A stretch of 64,000 nucleotides of DNA from Gilliamella sp. wkB178 (GTDB taxonomy: Bacteria; Pseudomonadota; Gammaproteobacteria; Enterobacterales; Orbaceae). The DNA lies in assembly GCF_001690705.1 (NCBI RefSeq), contig NZ_LZGK01000014.1, forward strand, positions 1-64,000. Reading direction: 5' to 3'. The position numbers and the translations under genes were made by a program. Under the pieces are notes generated by a model. It saw only the letters and a program-made list of their open reading frames with translations. It did no database searches and was not told the origin of the DNA. Positions 35,436 through 46,987 of the stretch are shown here, one piece after another (within the stretch, counting starts at the first letter, position 1; each line of letters begins with the position of its first letter).

Positions 35436-38243
35436 TTATGCGAAATGCCTTACTTCACCTTTGCCGTGGATATTTTCTTCACAACGTTTGCATAAATGCG
35501 TAGTTGGATCGTTATCAACGGTATAATGCCAACAACGAGGACATTTATCACCTTGAGCTTTAGCTAGCTCAATTTTGAGTCCTTTTATTTCACTTTGCAC
35601 TGCCTGTGTTGGCGCAGTCGATAATGGTTGTACATTAGCTTGTGAAGTTAATAATACAAAACGTAATTCATTTCCTAATTTTGCCAGAGCTTTGGCGATA
35701 TCTTCATCTGCATATAAGGTAACAGCAGCTTCAAGGGCACCACCAATTACTTTATCATTACGGCCTTGTTCTAAGACTTTATTTACTTCACTACGGATCG
35801 CTAAAATATGTGACCAGTATTCACTATTTAATGCTTCGTTTTCTGATAATGTAAACAACGATAGATACCATTCTTCTTCAAAAACAAATTCTTGTTTTTG
35901 GGTAGCTGGTAAGTATTGCCAAATTTCATCGGCAGTAAAGGATAAAATTGGTGCAATCCATCTAACCATAGCCTGAGCTATATGATATAAAGCAGTTTGG
36001 CAACTGTGACGAGCAATACTATCGCTTTTAGCCGTATACTGGCGATCTTTAATGATATCTAAATAGAATGATCCCATTTCGATGGAGCAGAATTGCATAA
36101 TTCGTTGCACTACTTTATGAAAATCATAATTATCATAAGCATGGATAATTTGTTCTTGTGCTTCTTTGGCCATACTTACCGCCCAGCGATCAAGAACCAC
36201 CATATCATCAGGTTGCACCATATCTTTAATTGGATCAAAACCATTTAAATTGGCTAGTAAAAAGCGCGCCGTATTACGAATACGACGGTAACTATCAGCA
36301 GCTCGCTTAATAATTTCTTCGGAATAGCTCATTTCACCGGAATAATCGGTTGAAGCAATCCATAAACGTAAAATATCAGCACCAAGTTTATTCATCACTT
36401 CTTGTGGTGTGACGATATTTCCGAGAGATTTAGACATTTTACGACCTTGTCCATCAACCACGAAGCCATGAGTTAAAACTTGTTTGTAAGGTGCTTGATT
36501 ATCAATTGCAGTTGATAGCATTAATGATGACATAAACCAGCCGCGATGTTGATCTGAACCCTCTAAATACATATCAGCGCTATGTCCTTCAAATTCTGGT
36601 CTGACACCAACTACAGAAAAGAATGTAGAGCCAGAATCAAACCACACATCTAAGGTATCTGGTACTTTGCGATAATCTTCAGCATCAGGTCCTAAAAGAT
36701 CTTTAATATCGGCATCCCACCATGCTTGAATACCTTTTTGCTCAACTAGCTTAGCTACTTTTTCGACTAATACTAAGGTATCCGGATGTAGTTCTTCAGT
36801 CTCTTTATGTACAAATAAGGTCACAGGTACACCCCAAGTACGTTGACGAGAGATACACCAATCAGGGCGATTAGCTACCATGGTTTCAATACGTGCTTGC
36901 CCCCAATCTGGGATCCAACGAACTTGTTTGATTTCATCTAAAGATTGCGCTCGTAGACCTTGTTTATCCATACTAATAAACCATTGTGGTGTTGCTCGGT
37001 AAATAACAGGTGTTTTATGCCGCCAACAACATGGGTAACTATGTTCTATATTTTCAAAGTGTAATAAGGCATTATGTTCTTTTAGCATTTCAACAACCAC
37101 TTTATTGGCTTTGAATACAAATAGCCCATCCAGACCAGCACCAGTTCCTGGTAAATAACAACCATTACCACCAACAGGGTTAGCAACTTCAAGACCATAT
37201 TTTTGACCAACAATAAAGTCTTCTGCACCATGACCCGGTGCGGTATGCACAGCACCAGTACCAGCATCAACAGTAACATGTTCACCAAGAACAATCGGTT
37301 CATCAAAATCAAGGAAAGGATGTTTAAAACGTAATAACTCTAAATCACTACCTTTGCAACTACCAAGTACTTTCCAATCGTTAATATTGGCTCGTTGCAT
37401 AACTGATTCAACTAAATCTGTTGCCAGAATCACACATTCTTGCTCGTTGATTTGCACTAATTGGTATTCTACTTCGGCATTTAAGGCAATCCCTCGGCTA
37501 GCAGGTAAAGTCCATGGTGTGGTGGTCCAAATCACTGCATAAATAGTTAACTCAGTTTTGATTCCAAATTTATCGGCAACAGCTTGATTATTAATAGCTT
37601 TAAATTTCACATCAATAGCCGGAGATGATTTGTCATAATATTCAACTTCAGCTTCAGCCAACGCTGACATGCAATCTGTACACCAATAGACTGGTTTGGC
37701 ACCTTTAATCAAATGGCCGTTTTTAATCACTTTACCAAGAGCACGAATAATATTGGCTTCCGTGTCATAATTCATTGTGCGATAAGGATTTTGCCAATCA
37801 CCAAGTACACCCATACGAATAAAATCGGCTTTTTGTAATTCAACTTGTGAGGCAGCATAATCACGACAAATTTGGCGAAACTCAGCAGGTGTTACTTTGA
37901 CTCCAGGTTTACCAACTTGTTCTTCGACTTTTAGTTCAATTGGTAAGCCATGACAATCCCATCCCGGAATATATGGAGAATCATAACCATTCAATCCTTT
38001 CGACTTGATAATAATATCTTTAATAATTTTGTTAACAGCATGACCAATATGTAATTTGCCATTTGCATAAGGAGGACCATCATGCAAAATAAAAGTTTTT
38101 TTGCCTTTTTTAACTTGGCGAATTTTGCGATAAAGTTCTTTATCATACCAGTTTTGTAACATTGCTGGCTCACGTTTAGCTAGATCACCGCGCATTGGGA
38201 ATCCGGTTTCCGGTAGATTCAATGTATTTTTATAGTCTGTCAT
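35436..38243 (-). CDS. ileS: Isoleucyl-tRNA synthetase IleS
   Basis: IleS charges tRNA-Ile with isoleucine. The 935-residue class I synthetase has HIGH at 65-68 ([14 protein letters not shown]) and the KMSKS loop in [15 protein letters not shown]1 editing domain includes [17 protein letters not shown]. The C-terminal zinc-binding domain has CPRCWHY and CKRC. The length matches E. coli (938). It follows ribF by 37 bp and precedes lspA in the conserved ribF-ileS-lspA-ispH cluster. Confidence 0.97.
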   Translation of the reverse strand: MTDYKNTLNLPETGFPMRGDLAKREPAMLQNWYDKELYRKIRQVKKGKKTFILHDGPPYANGKLHIGHAVNKIIKDIIIKSKGLNGYDSPYIPGWDCHGLPIELKVEEQVGKPGVKVTPAEFRQICRDYAASQVELQKADFIRMGVLGDWQNPYRTMNYDTEANIIRALGKVIKNGHLIKGAKPVYWCTDCMSALAEAEVEYYDKSSPAIDVKFKAINNQAVADKFGIKTELTIYAVIWTTTPWTLPASRGIALNAEVEYQLVQINEQECVILATDLVESVMQRANINDWKVLGSCKGSDLELLRFKHPFLDFDEPIVLGEHVTVDAGTGAVHTAPGHGAEDFIVGQKYGLEVANPVGGNGCYLPGTGAGLDGLFVFKANKVVVEMLKEHNALLHFENIEHSYPCCWRHKTPVIYRATPQWFISMDKQGLRAQSLDEIKQVRWIPDWGQARIETMVANRPDWCISRQRTWGVPVTLFVHKETEELHPDTLVLVEKVAKLVEQKGIQAWWDADIKDLLGPDAEDYRKVPDTLDVWFDSGSTFFSVVGVRPEFEGHSADMYLEGSDQHRGWFMSSLMLSTAIDNQAPYKQVLTHGFVVDGQGRKMSKSLGNIVTPQEVMNKLGADILRLWIASTDYSGEMSYSEEIIKRAADSYRRIRNTARFLLANLNGFDPIKDMVQPDDMVVLDRWAVSMAKEAQEQIIHAYDNYDFHKVVQRIMQFCSIEMGSFYLDIIKDRQYTAKSDSIARHSCQTALYHIAQAMVRWIAPILSFTADEIWQYLPATQKQEFVFEEEWYLSLFTLSENEALNSEYWSHILAIRSEVNKVLEQGRNDKVIGGALEAAVTLYADEDIAKALAKLGNELRFVLLTSQANVQPLSTAPTQAVQSEIKGLKIELAKAQGDKCPRCWHYTVDNDPTTHLCKRCEENIHGKGEVRHFA

Positions 38244-38280
38244 GCTGATTTATTCCAGTTAATTTAATAGATACTATTTT

Positions 38281-39219
38281 TCAATTGGTTAATTGTGCAC
38301 TGATCTGTTTTGCAGTGCAAACATCTTGTGTAATTTGTTGTTGCAATGCGACTAATGATTCAAATTTTTTCTCGTCGCGTAATTTTTTAACAAACAATAC
38401 TTCTAAATATTGTCCATAAATATTGTCGGTGAAGTCAAAAAGATGCACTTCTAAAATAGCTGTTTTTCCTTGAATAGTTGGTCTTATACCAATATTGGCA
38501 ATCCCATCATAATATTGATTGTTACACAAATTTTTAACTTTAACAAAATATACACCTTGTAGTGCCGGCTTTTTACGATGTAAGTGAATATTAGCTGTCG
38601 GGAATCCTAATTGCCTTGCTAAGGCATTACCATAAATAACTCTGCCCTGAATAGTGTAATCGCGACCTAATAAACAATGGGTTAATTTAAAGTCGTTATT
38701 TAATAAAGCTTGGCGAACGGCAGTACTACTTATGCGTAAGCCATCCCAGACCAAAGTGGGCATACTTTCTACTGTAAACGCATTATTGTGTGCATATTGT
38801 TGTAGTAAAGTAATATTACCTTTACGCTGATAGCCAAATTGGAAATCATCACCAATAGTGATATGTTGGACTTGGAGTTTATTTATCAACCAATCTTGGG
38901 TAAAACTATCGGCTGACATGTTAGCAAAGGTTTGAGTAAACGGAATAGCAATAATATAGTCAATACCCATTTTTTCAATAAAAATGATTTTTTCTTGAAA
39001 TGAAGTTAAACGCGAAGGTGCGCTTTCTTGGTTAAAAAATTCTAAAGGCTGTGGTTCAAATAACATGACTACTGTGGGTAAGCCTAAGGTATTACCTTTG
39101 GTAATTAAGTGATTGATTAATTGCTGATGCCCTAAATGCACCCCATCAAAATTCCCCAATGTAAGTACACATTGAGTAAATTGATTTTTCAAATTAGCAA
39201 TACCACGGATAATCTTCAT
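38281..39219 (-). CDS. ribF: Bifunctional riboflavin kinase/FAD synthetase RibF
   Basis: RibF makes FMN and FAD from riboflavin. The 312 residues contain an N-terminal FMN adenylyltransferase with GNFDGVHLGH at 22-31 and TIGDDFQFGYQRKGN. The C-terminal riboflavin kinase has LARQLGFPTANIHLH and GVYFVKV, followed by IANIGIRPTI and LEVHLFDF. It is the first gene of the ribF-ileS-lspA-ispH cluster, starting after about 210 bp of upstream non-coding DNA. No FMN riboswitch is recognised upstream. Confidence 0.96.
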   Translation of the reverse strand: MKIIRGIANLKNQFTQCVLTLGNFDGVHLGHQQLINHLITKGNTLGLPTVVMLFEPQPLEFFNQESAPSRLTSFQEKIIFIEKMGIDYIIAIPFTQTFANMSADSFTQDWLINKLQVQHITIGDDFQFGYQRKGNITLLQQYAHNNAFTVESMPTLVWDGLRISSTAVRQALLNNDFKLTHCLLGRDYTIQGRVIYGNALARQLGFPTANIHLHRKKPALQGVYFVKVKNLCNNQYYDGIANIGIRPTIQGKTAILEVHLFDFTDNIYGQYLEVLFVKKLRDEKKFESLVALQQQITQDVCTAKQISAQLTN

Positions 39220-39431
39220 GCAAACAGTTTTATTTGTTTTAAGTAGCTGAGAATTATACCAATCTTTCTTGAAGATGCACGCAATATAAGACGGTTTTTA
39301 TGCTTTTGTGTATTGCATTTTATTTTAATTTTTTACTAACTATTGGATAGTTACTCAGTACTATATTTATAGCACCAACACTAATCAATAGTTAAATTGC
39401 TTTGTTAATAGCAAACAGCCTACTGTGATTA

Positions 39432-40091
39432 TTAATAATGGGTTAATGCTCGTAAAAATTCCTGCCTGGTGCTAGGATTAGTTTTAAATCCGCCACCTAA
39501 AGCAGTGGTAGTGGTAATACTACTTGAATCTTCAACTCCTCTTGATTTTACACAATAATGCGTAGCATCGATCGAAACTGCAACATTGACAGTTCCCAGT
39601 AATGTTTGTAGTGCCACTAAAATTTGTTGGGTTAATCTTTCTTGTACTTGTGGTCGTTGTGAAAAGAATTTTACGATACGATTTATTTTAGATAACCCAA
39701 TTACACTATCTTTAGGAATATAAGAAACTGTTGCTTTACCGTCGATAGTGACAAAATGGTGTTCACAGATGCTAGTTAAACTAATGTTACGTACGGTGAT
39801 CATTTCATCAACTTGCATTTTATTTTCAATTAATGTGATTTTAGGGAAATTCTCGTAATAAAGACCCGAAAAAATCTCATCTACATACATTTTAGCTACT
39901 CGGTGAGGGGTCTCGGATAGACTATCATCACTTAAATCAAGTTCCATTAGTTTCATAATTTCGCGAAAATGGGACTCAATCTTTACTTTACGTTCGCTGT
40001 TATCCATGGTCAATCGACATGATGGTGTTTCAAGGTTTTTGGCAGCGAGCGCTGCTTTTACTTTTTGTGCAGCAAGACTTAATTCAGTCAT
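39432..40091 (-). CDS. folE: GTP cyclohydrolase I FolE
   Basis: FolE converts GTP to 7,8-dihydroneopterin triphosphate, the first step of folate synthesis. The 219 residues have the zinc site in [20 protein letters not shown] (Cys109, His111/112) and [12 protein letters not shown] (second Cys). [14 protein letters not shown] and [12 protein letters not shown] complete the family pattern. The length is near that of E. coli (222). It is transcribed divergently from polA with about 200 bp between. Confidence 0.96.
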   Translation of the reverse strand: MTELSLAAQKVKAALAAKNLETPSCRLTMDNSERKVKIESHFREIMKLMELDLSDDSLSETPHRVAKMYVDEIFSGLYYENFPKITLIENKMQVDEMITVRNISLTSICEHHFVTIDGKATVSYIPKDSVIGLSKINRIVKFFSQRPQVQERLTQQILVALQTLLGTVNVAVSIDATHYCVKSRGVEDSSSITTTTALGGGFKTNPSTRQEFLRALTHY

Positions 40092-40287
40092 TTATCACAT
40101 ACTCAGGCAAAAAATAGATACAGCATTATATAACACTCACATTGCAATATACAGTTTTACACCTACCGCTTTACTTAAAACAATAGCTTAATCTGAAATT
40201 TTTACATAATGTAGGATAATAAACATATTAGAGTCAAATAGGTTATAATACTTAAAATTATATTTGAATAACATTCGGGTAACCATA

Positions 40288-43062
40288 ATGCCAAATAATA
40301 CGCCAATTATCTTAATTGATGGATCTTCTTACCTTTATCGTGCTTTTTTTGCCTGTCCTCCATTAACTAATGCCAAAGGTGAACCAACTGGTGCTATTGT
40401 AGGTGTGATCAATATGGTGCGTAGTTTGCTTAATCAATATGATCCAACTCATGTAGCGGTGGTGTTTGATGCCAAAGGTGGATCTTTTCGTAATGAAATC
40501 TATAGCGAATATAAAGCCACCCGCGAGGAAATGCCTGAAAATTTACGCTCACAAGTTGAACCAATTCATACTATTTTACAGGCAATGGGCTTGCCACTGC
40601 TTTGCATTGAAGGTGTAGAAGCTGATGATGTAATAGGCACATTAGCCATGCAAGCAGAAAGAAAAAATATTGATGTATTAATCAGTACTGGCGATAAGGA
40701 TTTGGCGCAGTTAGTTAGTGAGAAAATCACACTGATTAATACTATGAACAACACGGTACTCGATCCCAAAGGTGTAAAGGAAAAATTTGGTGTACCACCA
40801 GAAAAAATTATCGATTATCTAGCATTAAGAGGGGATACCTCCGATAACATTCCCGGAGTTCCTGGTGTAGGGGATAAAACAGCTCAAAGTTTATTAACGG
40901 AGTTTAATAGTGTTACTGATATTTATGCCAACTTAGAACAGATTGACAAATTGCCAATTCGCGGAGCTAAAACTTTAAAACAAAAATTAATTGATAATCA
41001 GGATAAAGTTGAACTGTCCTATTTATTAGCTACGATAAAAACTGATGTTGCGTTAGATTTTACTAGTGAACAATTGCTAGCTAATGATATAGATGTCAAA
41101 ACTTTAGCGAAGTTCTTTGAATATTATGATTTTCACCGTTGGCAAAAAGATCTTGTTTCAGGCATATTCTTAAAACAGCAACAAAATGCGCCTGAAATTA
41201 AGAATGAGTTATCGTTACATAATTTGACTAATGAACCAGTTATAACTAAAAAAGAAACTGATTACCAATGCATATTAACTGTTGAACAGTTAGATAATTG
41301 GGTAACTAAACTAAATCAAAATCAGCAATTTGCTTTTGATACTGAAACTGATGATGTCGATCATGTTCATGCAAAATTAATTGGTATATCCCTTAGTGTT
41401 GAGCCTAATCAGGCTGCTTATATACCACTAAATCACCAATATTTAGGTGTACCACAGCAACTACCACTTACCGAGGTATTAGCTAAATTAAAACCAGTAC
41501 TTGAAAATCCAACCATAAAAAAAATCGCGCAAAATGCCAAATTTGATTACAGTATACTGGCAAATTATGGTATTAAAGTTAATGGTATTGCCTTTGATAC
41601 TATGCTTGAGTCTTACGTATTAAACAGCACCGAACGTCATGATATGGATAGCATGGCTAGTCGTTACTTGAATCATAAAACCATTACTTATAATGAGTTA
41701 ACTAAATTTGATAAAAAACAAGTAACTATTGATGCTATTGATATTGAAAAAACCACTGAATATGCAGCCGAAGATGCGGATATTACTTTACAACTTCATC
41801 ATAAACTATGGCCTACATTAGAAAAAAATGAAAAGTTAAAGAAACTCTTTACTGACATTGAAATGCCATTGGCGATTGTGCTTGCCGAAATGGAACGCAC
41901 TGGCGTACTTATTGATGCTAATCAGTTAAATGAGTATTCAAATGAGTTGGCTAATAAATTAAAGGAAACCAAACAACAATTAGAGTTATTGGCTGGTGAA
42001 AAATTTAATCCAGCATCACCTAAACAAATTCAAGCAATTTTATTTGATAAACATAACTTACCGGTATTAAAGAAAACCCCGAAGGGAGAGCCATCGACAA
42101 GTGAAGAAGTGCTTAGTGAGTTAGCTAATCAATATGTATTACCACGTATGATTCTGTTTTATCGAGGATTGGCTAAACTTAAAAATACTTACACTGATAA
42201 GTTGCCATTAATGATTAGTCCTATCGATCACCGTATACACACCAATTATAATCAAATTGGTACGGTTACCGGGCGATTATCATCCAATGATCCAAATTTA
42301 CAAAATATTCCAGTACGCAATGAAGAAGGACGCAGGATTCGCCAAGCCTTTATAGCACCAAAAGGCTATAAAATTATTTCAGCAGACTATTCACAAATTG
42401 AATTACGGATCATGGCACATTTATCTCAAGATAAAAGTTTGCTTACAGCTTTTGCGCATGACAAAGATATTCACCGAGTCACTGCGGGTGAAATTCTAGG
42501 TAAACCAGAATCAGAAGTCACATCCGAAGAAAGAAGACGAGCTAAAGCGGTTAACTTTGGTTTAATTTATGGTATGAGTGCTTTTGGTTTGTCAAAACAA
42601 ATCAATATTCCCCGCAAAGAAGCACAATTTTATATTGACCGCTATTTTGAGCGTTATCCTGGTGTACAAATTTATATGAAACAAACGCGACAAAAGGCAG
42701 CAGAGCAAGGATTTGTTGAAACTTTATCTGGTCGACGATTGTATTTATCTAAAATTACTTCAACTAGTGGTATTGAACGCCGTGGTGCGGAACGGGCAGC
42801 GATTAATGCACCGATGCAAGGTACCGCGGCTGATATTATTAAAATCGCTATGATCAAAATGAGTGCATGGATCAAAACTCAAGCAGTTGAAAATATCAAA
42901 ATGGTAATGCAGGTTCACGATGAGTTAGTTTTTGAAGTAAAAGAGGAATTTGTTGAGCAGTATTGTTTGCAAATTAAAGCAATTATGGAAAATTGTTATC
43001 AACTCTCCGTGCCATTAAAAGTAGATGTTGGTATTGGCAATAATTGGGATGAGGCGCATTAA
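40288..43062 (+). CDS. polA: DNA polymerase I
   Basis: Pol I removes RNA primers and fills gaps. The protein has 924 residues from the ATG at 40288; an in-frame TTG 24 bp upstream is less likely, because MPNNTPIILIDGSSYLYRAF aligns with the E. coli N-terminus. Order: 5' nuclease (about 1-300, including STGDKDLAQLV and GDTSDNIPGVPGVGDKTAQ), 3'-5' exonuclease (FAFDTETD intact, so proofreading is expected), then the polymerase domain with motifs TGRLSSNDPNLQNIPVR, DYSQIELRIMAH, RRRAKAVNFGLIYGMSAFGL and MVMQVHDELVFEV. A TATAAT box lies at 40244-40249. Confidence 0.97.
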   Translation: MPNNTPIILIDGSSYLYRAFFACPPLTNAKGEPTGAIVGVINMVRSLLNQYDPTHVAVVFDAKGGSFRNEIYSEYKATREEMPENLRSQVEPIHTILQAMGLPLLCIEGVEADDVIGTLAMQAERKNIDVLISTGDKDLAQLVSEKITLINTMNNTVLDPKGVKEKFGVPPEKIIDYLALRGDTSDNIPGVPGVGDKTAQSLLTEFNSVTDIYANLEQIDKLPIRGAKTLKQKLIDNQDKVELSYLLATIKTDVALDFTSEQLLANDIDVKTLAKFFEYYDFHRWQKDLVSGIFLKQQQNAPEIKNELSLHNLTNEPVITKKETDYQCILTVEQLDNWVTKLNQNQQFAFDTETDDVDHVHAKLIGISLSVEPNQAAYIPLNHQYLGVPQQLPLTEVLAKLKPVLENPTIKKIAQNAKFDYSILANYGIKVNGIAFDTMLESYVLNSTERHDMDSMASRYLNHKTITYNELTKFDKKQVTIDAIDIEKTTEYAAEDADITLQLHHKLWPTLEKNEKLKKLFTDIEMPLAIVLAEMERTGVLIDANQLNEYSNELANKLKETKQQLELLAGEKFNPASPKQIQAILFDKHNLPVLKKTPKGEPSTSEEVLSELANQYVLPRMILFYRGLAKLKNTYTDKLPLMISPIDHRIHTNYNQIGTVTGRLSSNDPNLQNIPVRNEEGRRIRQAFIAPKGYKIISADYSQIELRIMAHLSQDKSLLTAFAHDKDIHRVTAGEILGKPESEVTSEERRRAKAVNFGLIYGMSAFGLSKQINIPRKEAQFYIDRYFERYPGVQIYMKQTRQKAAEQGFVETLSGRRLYLSKITSTSGIERRGAERAAINAPMQGTAADIIKIAMIKMSAWIKTQAVENIKMVMQVHDELVFEVKEEFVEQYCLQIKAIMENCYQLSVPLKVDVGIGNNWDEAH

Positions 43063-43346
43063 TAATTATTAATAATAGTTGTAAATATAAGACGGTTTTC
43101 CCATTAAATGTTAACGAATAGTCTATAATACCTCAAAACACTAAAATTTCGCCTTGGTTAGAAGTAGTAATGTTAACCATTCATTGCTTTTTAACAATAT
43201 GTTAACTATTTAGATAGTAAAGATAAATCTAAGTAGTCATTTAATAAATTAAAAAAGTAAATTGATAATATAAGTAATTTCAAACTTAAATTATCTATAA
43301 TTTTATGATATTAGTTAATATAAAATGAGTTATTTGTCTCCATTTT

Positions 43347-44366
43347 TTAGTCTAATTTTATTGGTTGTTTCAAACGATAGACTAATTCTACTGGAACAGT
43401 AATATTTTCAGAACACCAATCATTAATGGTGATTTTCTGTTCCATCATGTACAACGCTTTTTCGGCAATTAATTTATCGTTTTGTTTAATAGACCAAATA
43501 TTATTGGACAAAAAGTTCAACATTAAATGTTCATCAAAAGCACCTATATTAATATGTTCAGGGATATATCCTAATTTTTGGTGCAGCAAGCTAATAATAC
43601 CTTCTAGGATCGGTAATGACGAAGCAATAAAATTTTGTGGAATATCATTATATTTTTCAATATATTCCGAAATCATTAATTCACCATCACTTACTGAGTC
43701 GTTTTTAGCATGACAAACAATGATTTGTTTATCATCCCCATACTCTTTGATTGCTTGAATATAACCTTCAATTCTCTCTTTTACCGGGGCAAGAGTCTCT
43801 AAACCAGCAAAAAAAACGATGGGATTTTTAACTTTGGTAATCATTGATTTTGTTAATAAATAACCACCACCTTTATTATCCGATATAACACCTGCGGAAG
43901 TTTTTTGGTGATGATTTCTATCCAAAAAAACTAAAGGTTTGTCTAACGATGATAAATGCTTGGTTTCGGTATCTTTATTAGCTGGAACAATAAAAATGCC
44001 ATCAACATTCCTTGCTTGTAAAGAATTCGTTAGCTTTATTTCATAATTAGGGTCATTGTAGGTACAACAAATCATCAATTGATAGCCTTTATGCCGACAA
44101 CTTAATTCTAATGATTCAGCCAAAGATGAAAAAAATGGGTTAGATAAATTCGGAACGACTAAGCCTAACGTATCGGTTTTATTCAATTTCAGACTTCTAG
44201 CTGTATGGTTAATGACATAACCATATTTATCTACATAATCTTGTATTTTTTTTTGGGTCTTAATACTAATGCGATAATTTTCTGCCTTCCCGTTTAGTAC
44301 CAGTCTAACAGTTGTGATTGATAAATTAAGATCAGTAGCAATTTGTTCTACAGTCTTCTTAGCCAT
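43347..44366 (-). CDS. LacI-family transcriptional regulator
   Basis: The 339 residues begin with a LacI helix-turn-helix (TVEQIATDLNLSITTVRLVL at about 3-22), followed by a hinge and a periplasmic-binding-protein-like effector domain (LGLVVPNLSNPFFSSLAESL, VDGIFIVPANKD, NIGAFDEHLMLNFL). It lies downstream of the MFS gene at the end of the sugar operon. A LacI-type operator with central CG stands at 51222-51239 before the first gene. The inducer is probably the operon's sugar or a derivative. Confidence 0.9.
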   Translation of the reverse strand: MAKKTVEQIATDLNLSITTVRLVLNGKAENYRISIKTQKKIQDYVDKYGYVINHTARSLKLNKTDTLGLVVPNLSNPFFSSLAESLELSCRHKGYQLMICCTYNDPNYEIKLTNSLQARNVDGIFIVPANKDTETKHLSSLDKPLVFLDRNHHQKTSAGVISDNKGGGYLLTKSMITKVKNPIVFFAGLETLAPVKERIEGYIQAIKEYGDDKQIIVCHAKNDSVSDGELMISEYIEKYNDIPQNFIASSLPILEGIISLLHQKLGYIPEHINIGAFDEHLMLNFLSNNIWSIKQNDKLIAEKALYMMEQKITINDWCSENITVPVELVYRLKQPIKLD

Positions 44367-44488
44367 CCCTATCCTTTATCTTATATTTCATTATACTTGC
44401 AATTATATACTTATAATGATTAAAGGTACAAAGTAAGCAATACTCTCGACAAAAGAAAATTTGACGAGAGTAAAATTAATGAATAAAA

Positions 44489-45829
44489 CTATTCAATATC
44501 TTTAGTTAAATCTCGTTTTGATGTTTCTGGTGCTCGTATAGCAGCTATACAACCAATAAGAGCAGCTATTACCACATATGTTGCTACAGGCACCCATCCA
44601 TCATTAAATGCAGCACTTAAACTTTTGGCAATAAATGGAGTAAATCCACCTGCGACAATAGCCCCTAATTGGGCACCAATTGAAGCTCCACTATAGCGGA
44701 CTTTTGGTCCAAATAACTCAGTAAAGAAGGAAGGTTGTACTGAATTAATAGAGTTATGCCCGATATTTATTAATAACATATAACCTAAAACCATCAAAAA
44801 GAACGAGCCACTTTCTAATAACCAGAAGAAAGGGAATGCCATTGCCGCTGAAAATAGAGCTCCAAAAATATAAATTGGTCTACGTCCTACTTTGTCAGAC
44901 AAAGCACCAAAAAATGCGTGAGTTCCAAACGAAATGACACAAGTTGCCATGACAACATTTAAAATAGTTTGTCTTTCAATGTTTAAGGTAGAAGTTGCAT
45001 AAGAGACGGCAAATACAGTTGCTAAAAAGAAAGGAACCGACTCTGCAAGCCTTAAGAACATGATTAAGACGATACTACGCCATTGATGTTTTATAACTTC
45101 GATGACAGGACTTGCTTCTTTTTTCTTTTCCTTCTTTTGTTCTTTTTGGATTTGTTGGAATACCGGTGTTTCATCTAAACGGCGACGCATATATAGTCCA
45201 AGAATAACCAATGCTACACTAAGCCAAAATGGAATTCGCCATCCCCAACTTAATAGTTGATCTTCTGGTAACATAACCATAAAAGCAAAAACCCCTGTAG
45301 CTAAAAGTTGTCCAGAAAAACCACCAGTTTGCGGTATTGCCCCTAATAATCCACGGCGGTTAGGTGGAGCACTTTCTACCACCATTAGCATTGCTCCCCC
45401 CCATTCTCCGCCAACCAAAAATCCTTGCATAAATCTAAGTATAACTAGGAAAATAGGCGCCCATACACCAATTTGTTCATATGTAGGTAAACAACCGACT
45501 AAAAATGTAGAAATCCCCATACCTCCAAGGGTAATTAGTAGCGTAATTTTACGACCTAATGTGTCACCCATATGCCCAAAGAAAATACCACCTAATGGTC
45601 TTGCAATAAAACCGACGCCAAATGTTGCAAAAGAAGCTAACATAGCGGCTAAAGGGCTGATGGTTGGGAAAAAGATTTTACTAAATACTAATGCACTAGC
45701 TAATCCATAAAGTAAAAAGTCATAAAATTCTATAGTATTTCCAATCCAACTAGATATAACTACACGCCTAATACTGGCTTTATCTAATTGTTTTGCTCCT
45801 GTTCCTGAGCTTATTGCTGACATAGTCAT
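44489..45829 (-). CDS. MFS transporter, metabolite:H+ symporter (MHS) type
   Basis: The 446 residues form about 12 membrane segments. The MHS-family signatures are SSWIGNTIEFYDFLLYGLAS at the N-terminus, FGHMGDTLGRKITLLITLGG between segments 2 and 3, and RFMQGFLVGGEWGGAMLMVV. The family includes ShiA, KgtP and ProP and carries organic acids, betaines and related solutes with protons. Here it should import the operon's substrate, possibly an acidic sugar. A ribosome-binding site gaggaa precedes the start. A hairpin separates it from the sialidase-like gene. Confidence 0.88.
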   Translation of the reverse strand: MTMSAISSGTGAKQLDKASIRRVVISSWIGNTIEFYDFLLYGLASALVFSKIFFPTISPLAAMLASFATFGVGFIARPLGGIFFGHMGDTLGRKITLLITLGGMGISTFLVGCLPTYEQIGVWAPIFLVILRFMQGFLVGGEWGGAMLMVVESAPPNRRGLLGAIPQTGGFSGQLLATGVFAFMVMLPEDQLLSWGWRIPFWLSVALVILGLYMRRRLDETPVFQQIQKEQKKEKKKEASPVIEVIKHQWRSIVLIMFLRLAESVPFFLATVFAVSYATSTLNIERQTILNVVMATCVISFGTHAFFGALSDKVGRRPIYIFGALFSAAMAFPFFWLLESGSFFLMVLGYMLLINIGHNSINSVQPSFFTELFGPKVRYSGASIGAQLGAIVAGGFTPFIAKSLSAAFNDGWVPVATYVVIAALIGCIAAIRAPETSKRDLTKDIE

Positions 45830-45858
45830 AATATATTCCTCGTAATTTTTGAAATAAG

Positions 45859-45885
45859 ACTGTTCATAAATAATGTCAGAACAGT
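45859..45885 (-). repeat. Intercistronic inverted repeat
   Basis: ACTGTTC and GAACAGT form a 7-bp stem with a 13-base loop between the sialidase-like and MFS genes. It may tune the relative mRNA levels; no T tract follows on the minus strand. Confidence 0.4.
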
Positions 45886-45918
45886 TTTATCTCTATTTTG
45901 TGTACAGCTTATTGTGCT

Positions 45919-46974
45919 TTAATTAATTATATTAACTTCGTTATATACAATATTTTTTCGATTCCATGTATAAGTTATATGTAATACATTTTTTTCATTA
46001 GGATCACTAATAATCGCAGGATAAGAAAACTCACCTTCGCCAGATTCCAAATCAAATGGTAGAGACCATGTTTGGCCATTATCATGTGAATAAATTAATG
46101 AAATTGGGGAGCGCTTATTCCAATTCCCTGATACAGGATTGAAAGCAAGAATTAAAGTACCATCTGCAAGTTTTATAATGTCAATGCCACTATTATTATT
46201 GGGTAACGTAGTGGCATAAGCTTGGCACCAATTACGACCAAAATTAACAGAATCACTTCGATAAATCTGACCCCGAGTGCTACGCATTAAAGCATGGATA
46301 TGACCAGTATTTGATTCCCATAAGGTTGGTTGGATAACTCCATCCCATCGAAATACTTGTTCAATATTACTTTCCCATAAGGCATTATTTTTTAGTCCTT
46401 GCCAAATATTACTTTTATTAGAAGATGTAGCCTCCAAGTGTACAATTGGAATGTCATTTCTAAACCAATTAATCCCATAATTATCTGAAATATCGATAAA
46501 AGAATCCCAATAGTGATTATTTTCTATTGAGCTTGGGGCTGCCCATTCTCCATTTGACATAATTAGCAATTTATTTTTGACTGGTCCTCTTGGTAATGAA
46601 TCACCATCACCTAATACCTTAGGTACAGACCATGTATTTCCATTATCATCAGAAAAACTATAGTGCGTGATCCAATGGTGTACATCAGGGCCTACTTTAT
46701 AAAATAAATAAATTCGGTCATTTTGGTAATGAAGTACAGGATTCCAGTGCGCTTTTCCTTCTTGAGCAATTATACGTATAGGATTTTGCCATTGATTATT
46801 CACATAACGAGATAACCATATAGCTGTATCTCCGGTTCCTTCCTTTTCACCAGCAAAATAGGCAACTAATAGCTGTTTATTAGATAACTTAATAATTGTT
46901 GATGCATGGCAGTTGTTAAATAATTGATGTTCCGGTTCTAATAAAAATGAAGCATCTTTTTTTAATAATTGCAT
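45919..46974 (-). CDS. Sialidase-like six-bladed beta-propeller protein
   Basis: The 351 residues have no signal peptide, so a cytoplasmic protein is expected. Asp-box motifs of sialidase folds are visible: SFSDDNGNTWS, DISDNYGINWF and IYSHDNGQTWS; a further blade contains SVNFGRNWC. The N-terminus reads FNNCHASTIIKLSNKQLLVA, typical of the BNR-repeat neuraminidase-like family. A bacterial sialidase would normally be exported. A lyase, hydrolase or epimerase acting on a small acidic sugar inside the cell is more likely. It follows the DapA-family gene by 13 bp. Confidence 0.78.
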   Translation of the reverse strand: MQLLKKDASFLLEPEHQLFNNCHASTIIKLSNKQLLVAYFAGEKEGTGDTAIWLSRYVNNQWQNPIRIIAQEGKAHWNPVLHYQNDRIYLFYKVGPDVHHWITHYSFSDDNGNTWSVPKVLGDGDSLPRGPVKNKLLIMSNGEWAAPSSIENNHYWDSFIDISDNYGINWFRNDIPIVHLEATSSNKSNIWQGLKNNALWESNIEQVFRWDGVIQPTLWESNTGHIHALMRSTRGQIYRSDSVNFGRNWCQAYATTLPNNNSGIDIIKLADGTLILAFNPVSGNWNKRSPISLIYSHDNGQTWSLPFDLESGEGEFSYPAIISDPNEKNVLHITYTWNRKNIVYNEVNIIN

Positions 46975-46987
46975 TATGGAATACCTT

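Noticed and set aside
39220-39431. FMN riboswitch upstream of ribF
   Set aside because: No conserved RFN element could be recognised; the interval is plain AT-rich DNA.
43063-43346. Possible Spot 42 RNA gene after polA, as in E. coli
   Set aside because: No sequence similarity to spf and no intrinsic terminator is present in this interval. Only a TATAAT box at 43124-43129 is seen.
45919-46974. Secreted sialidase
   Set aside because: There is no signal peptide, and the flanking genes encode cytoplasmic sugar enzymes. Only the propeller fold is supported, not sialic acid hydrolysis.
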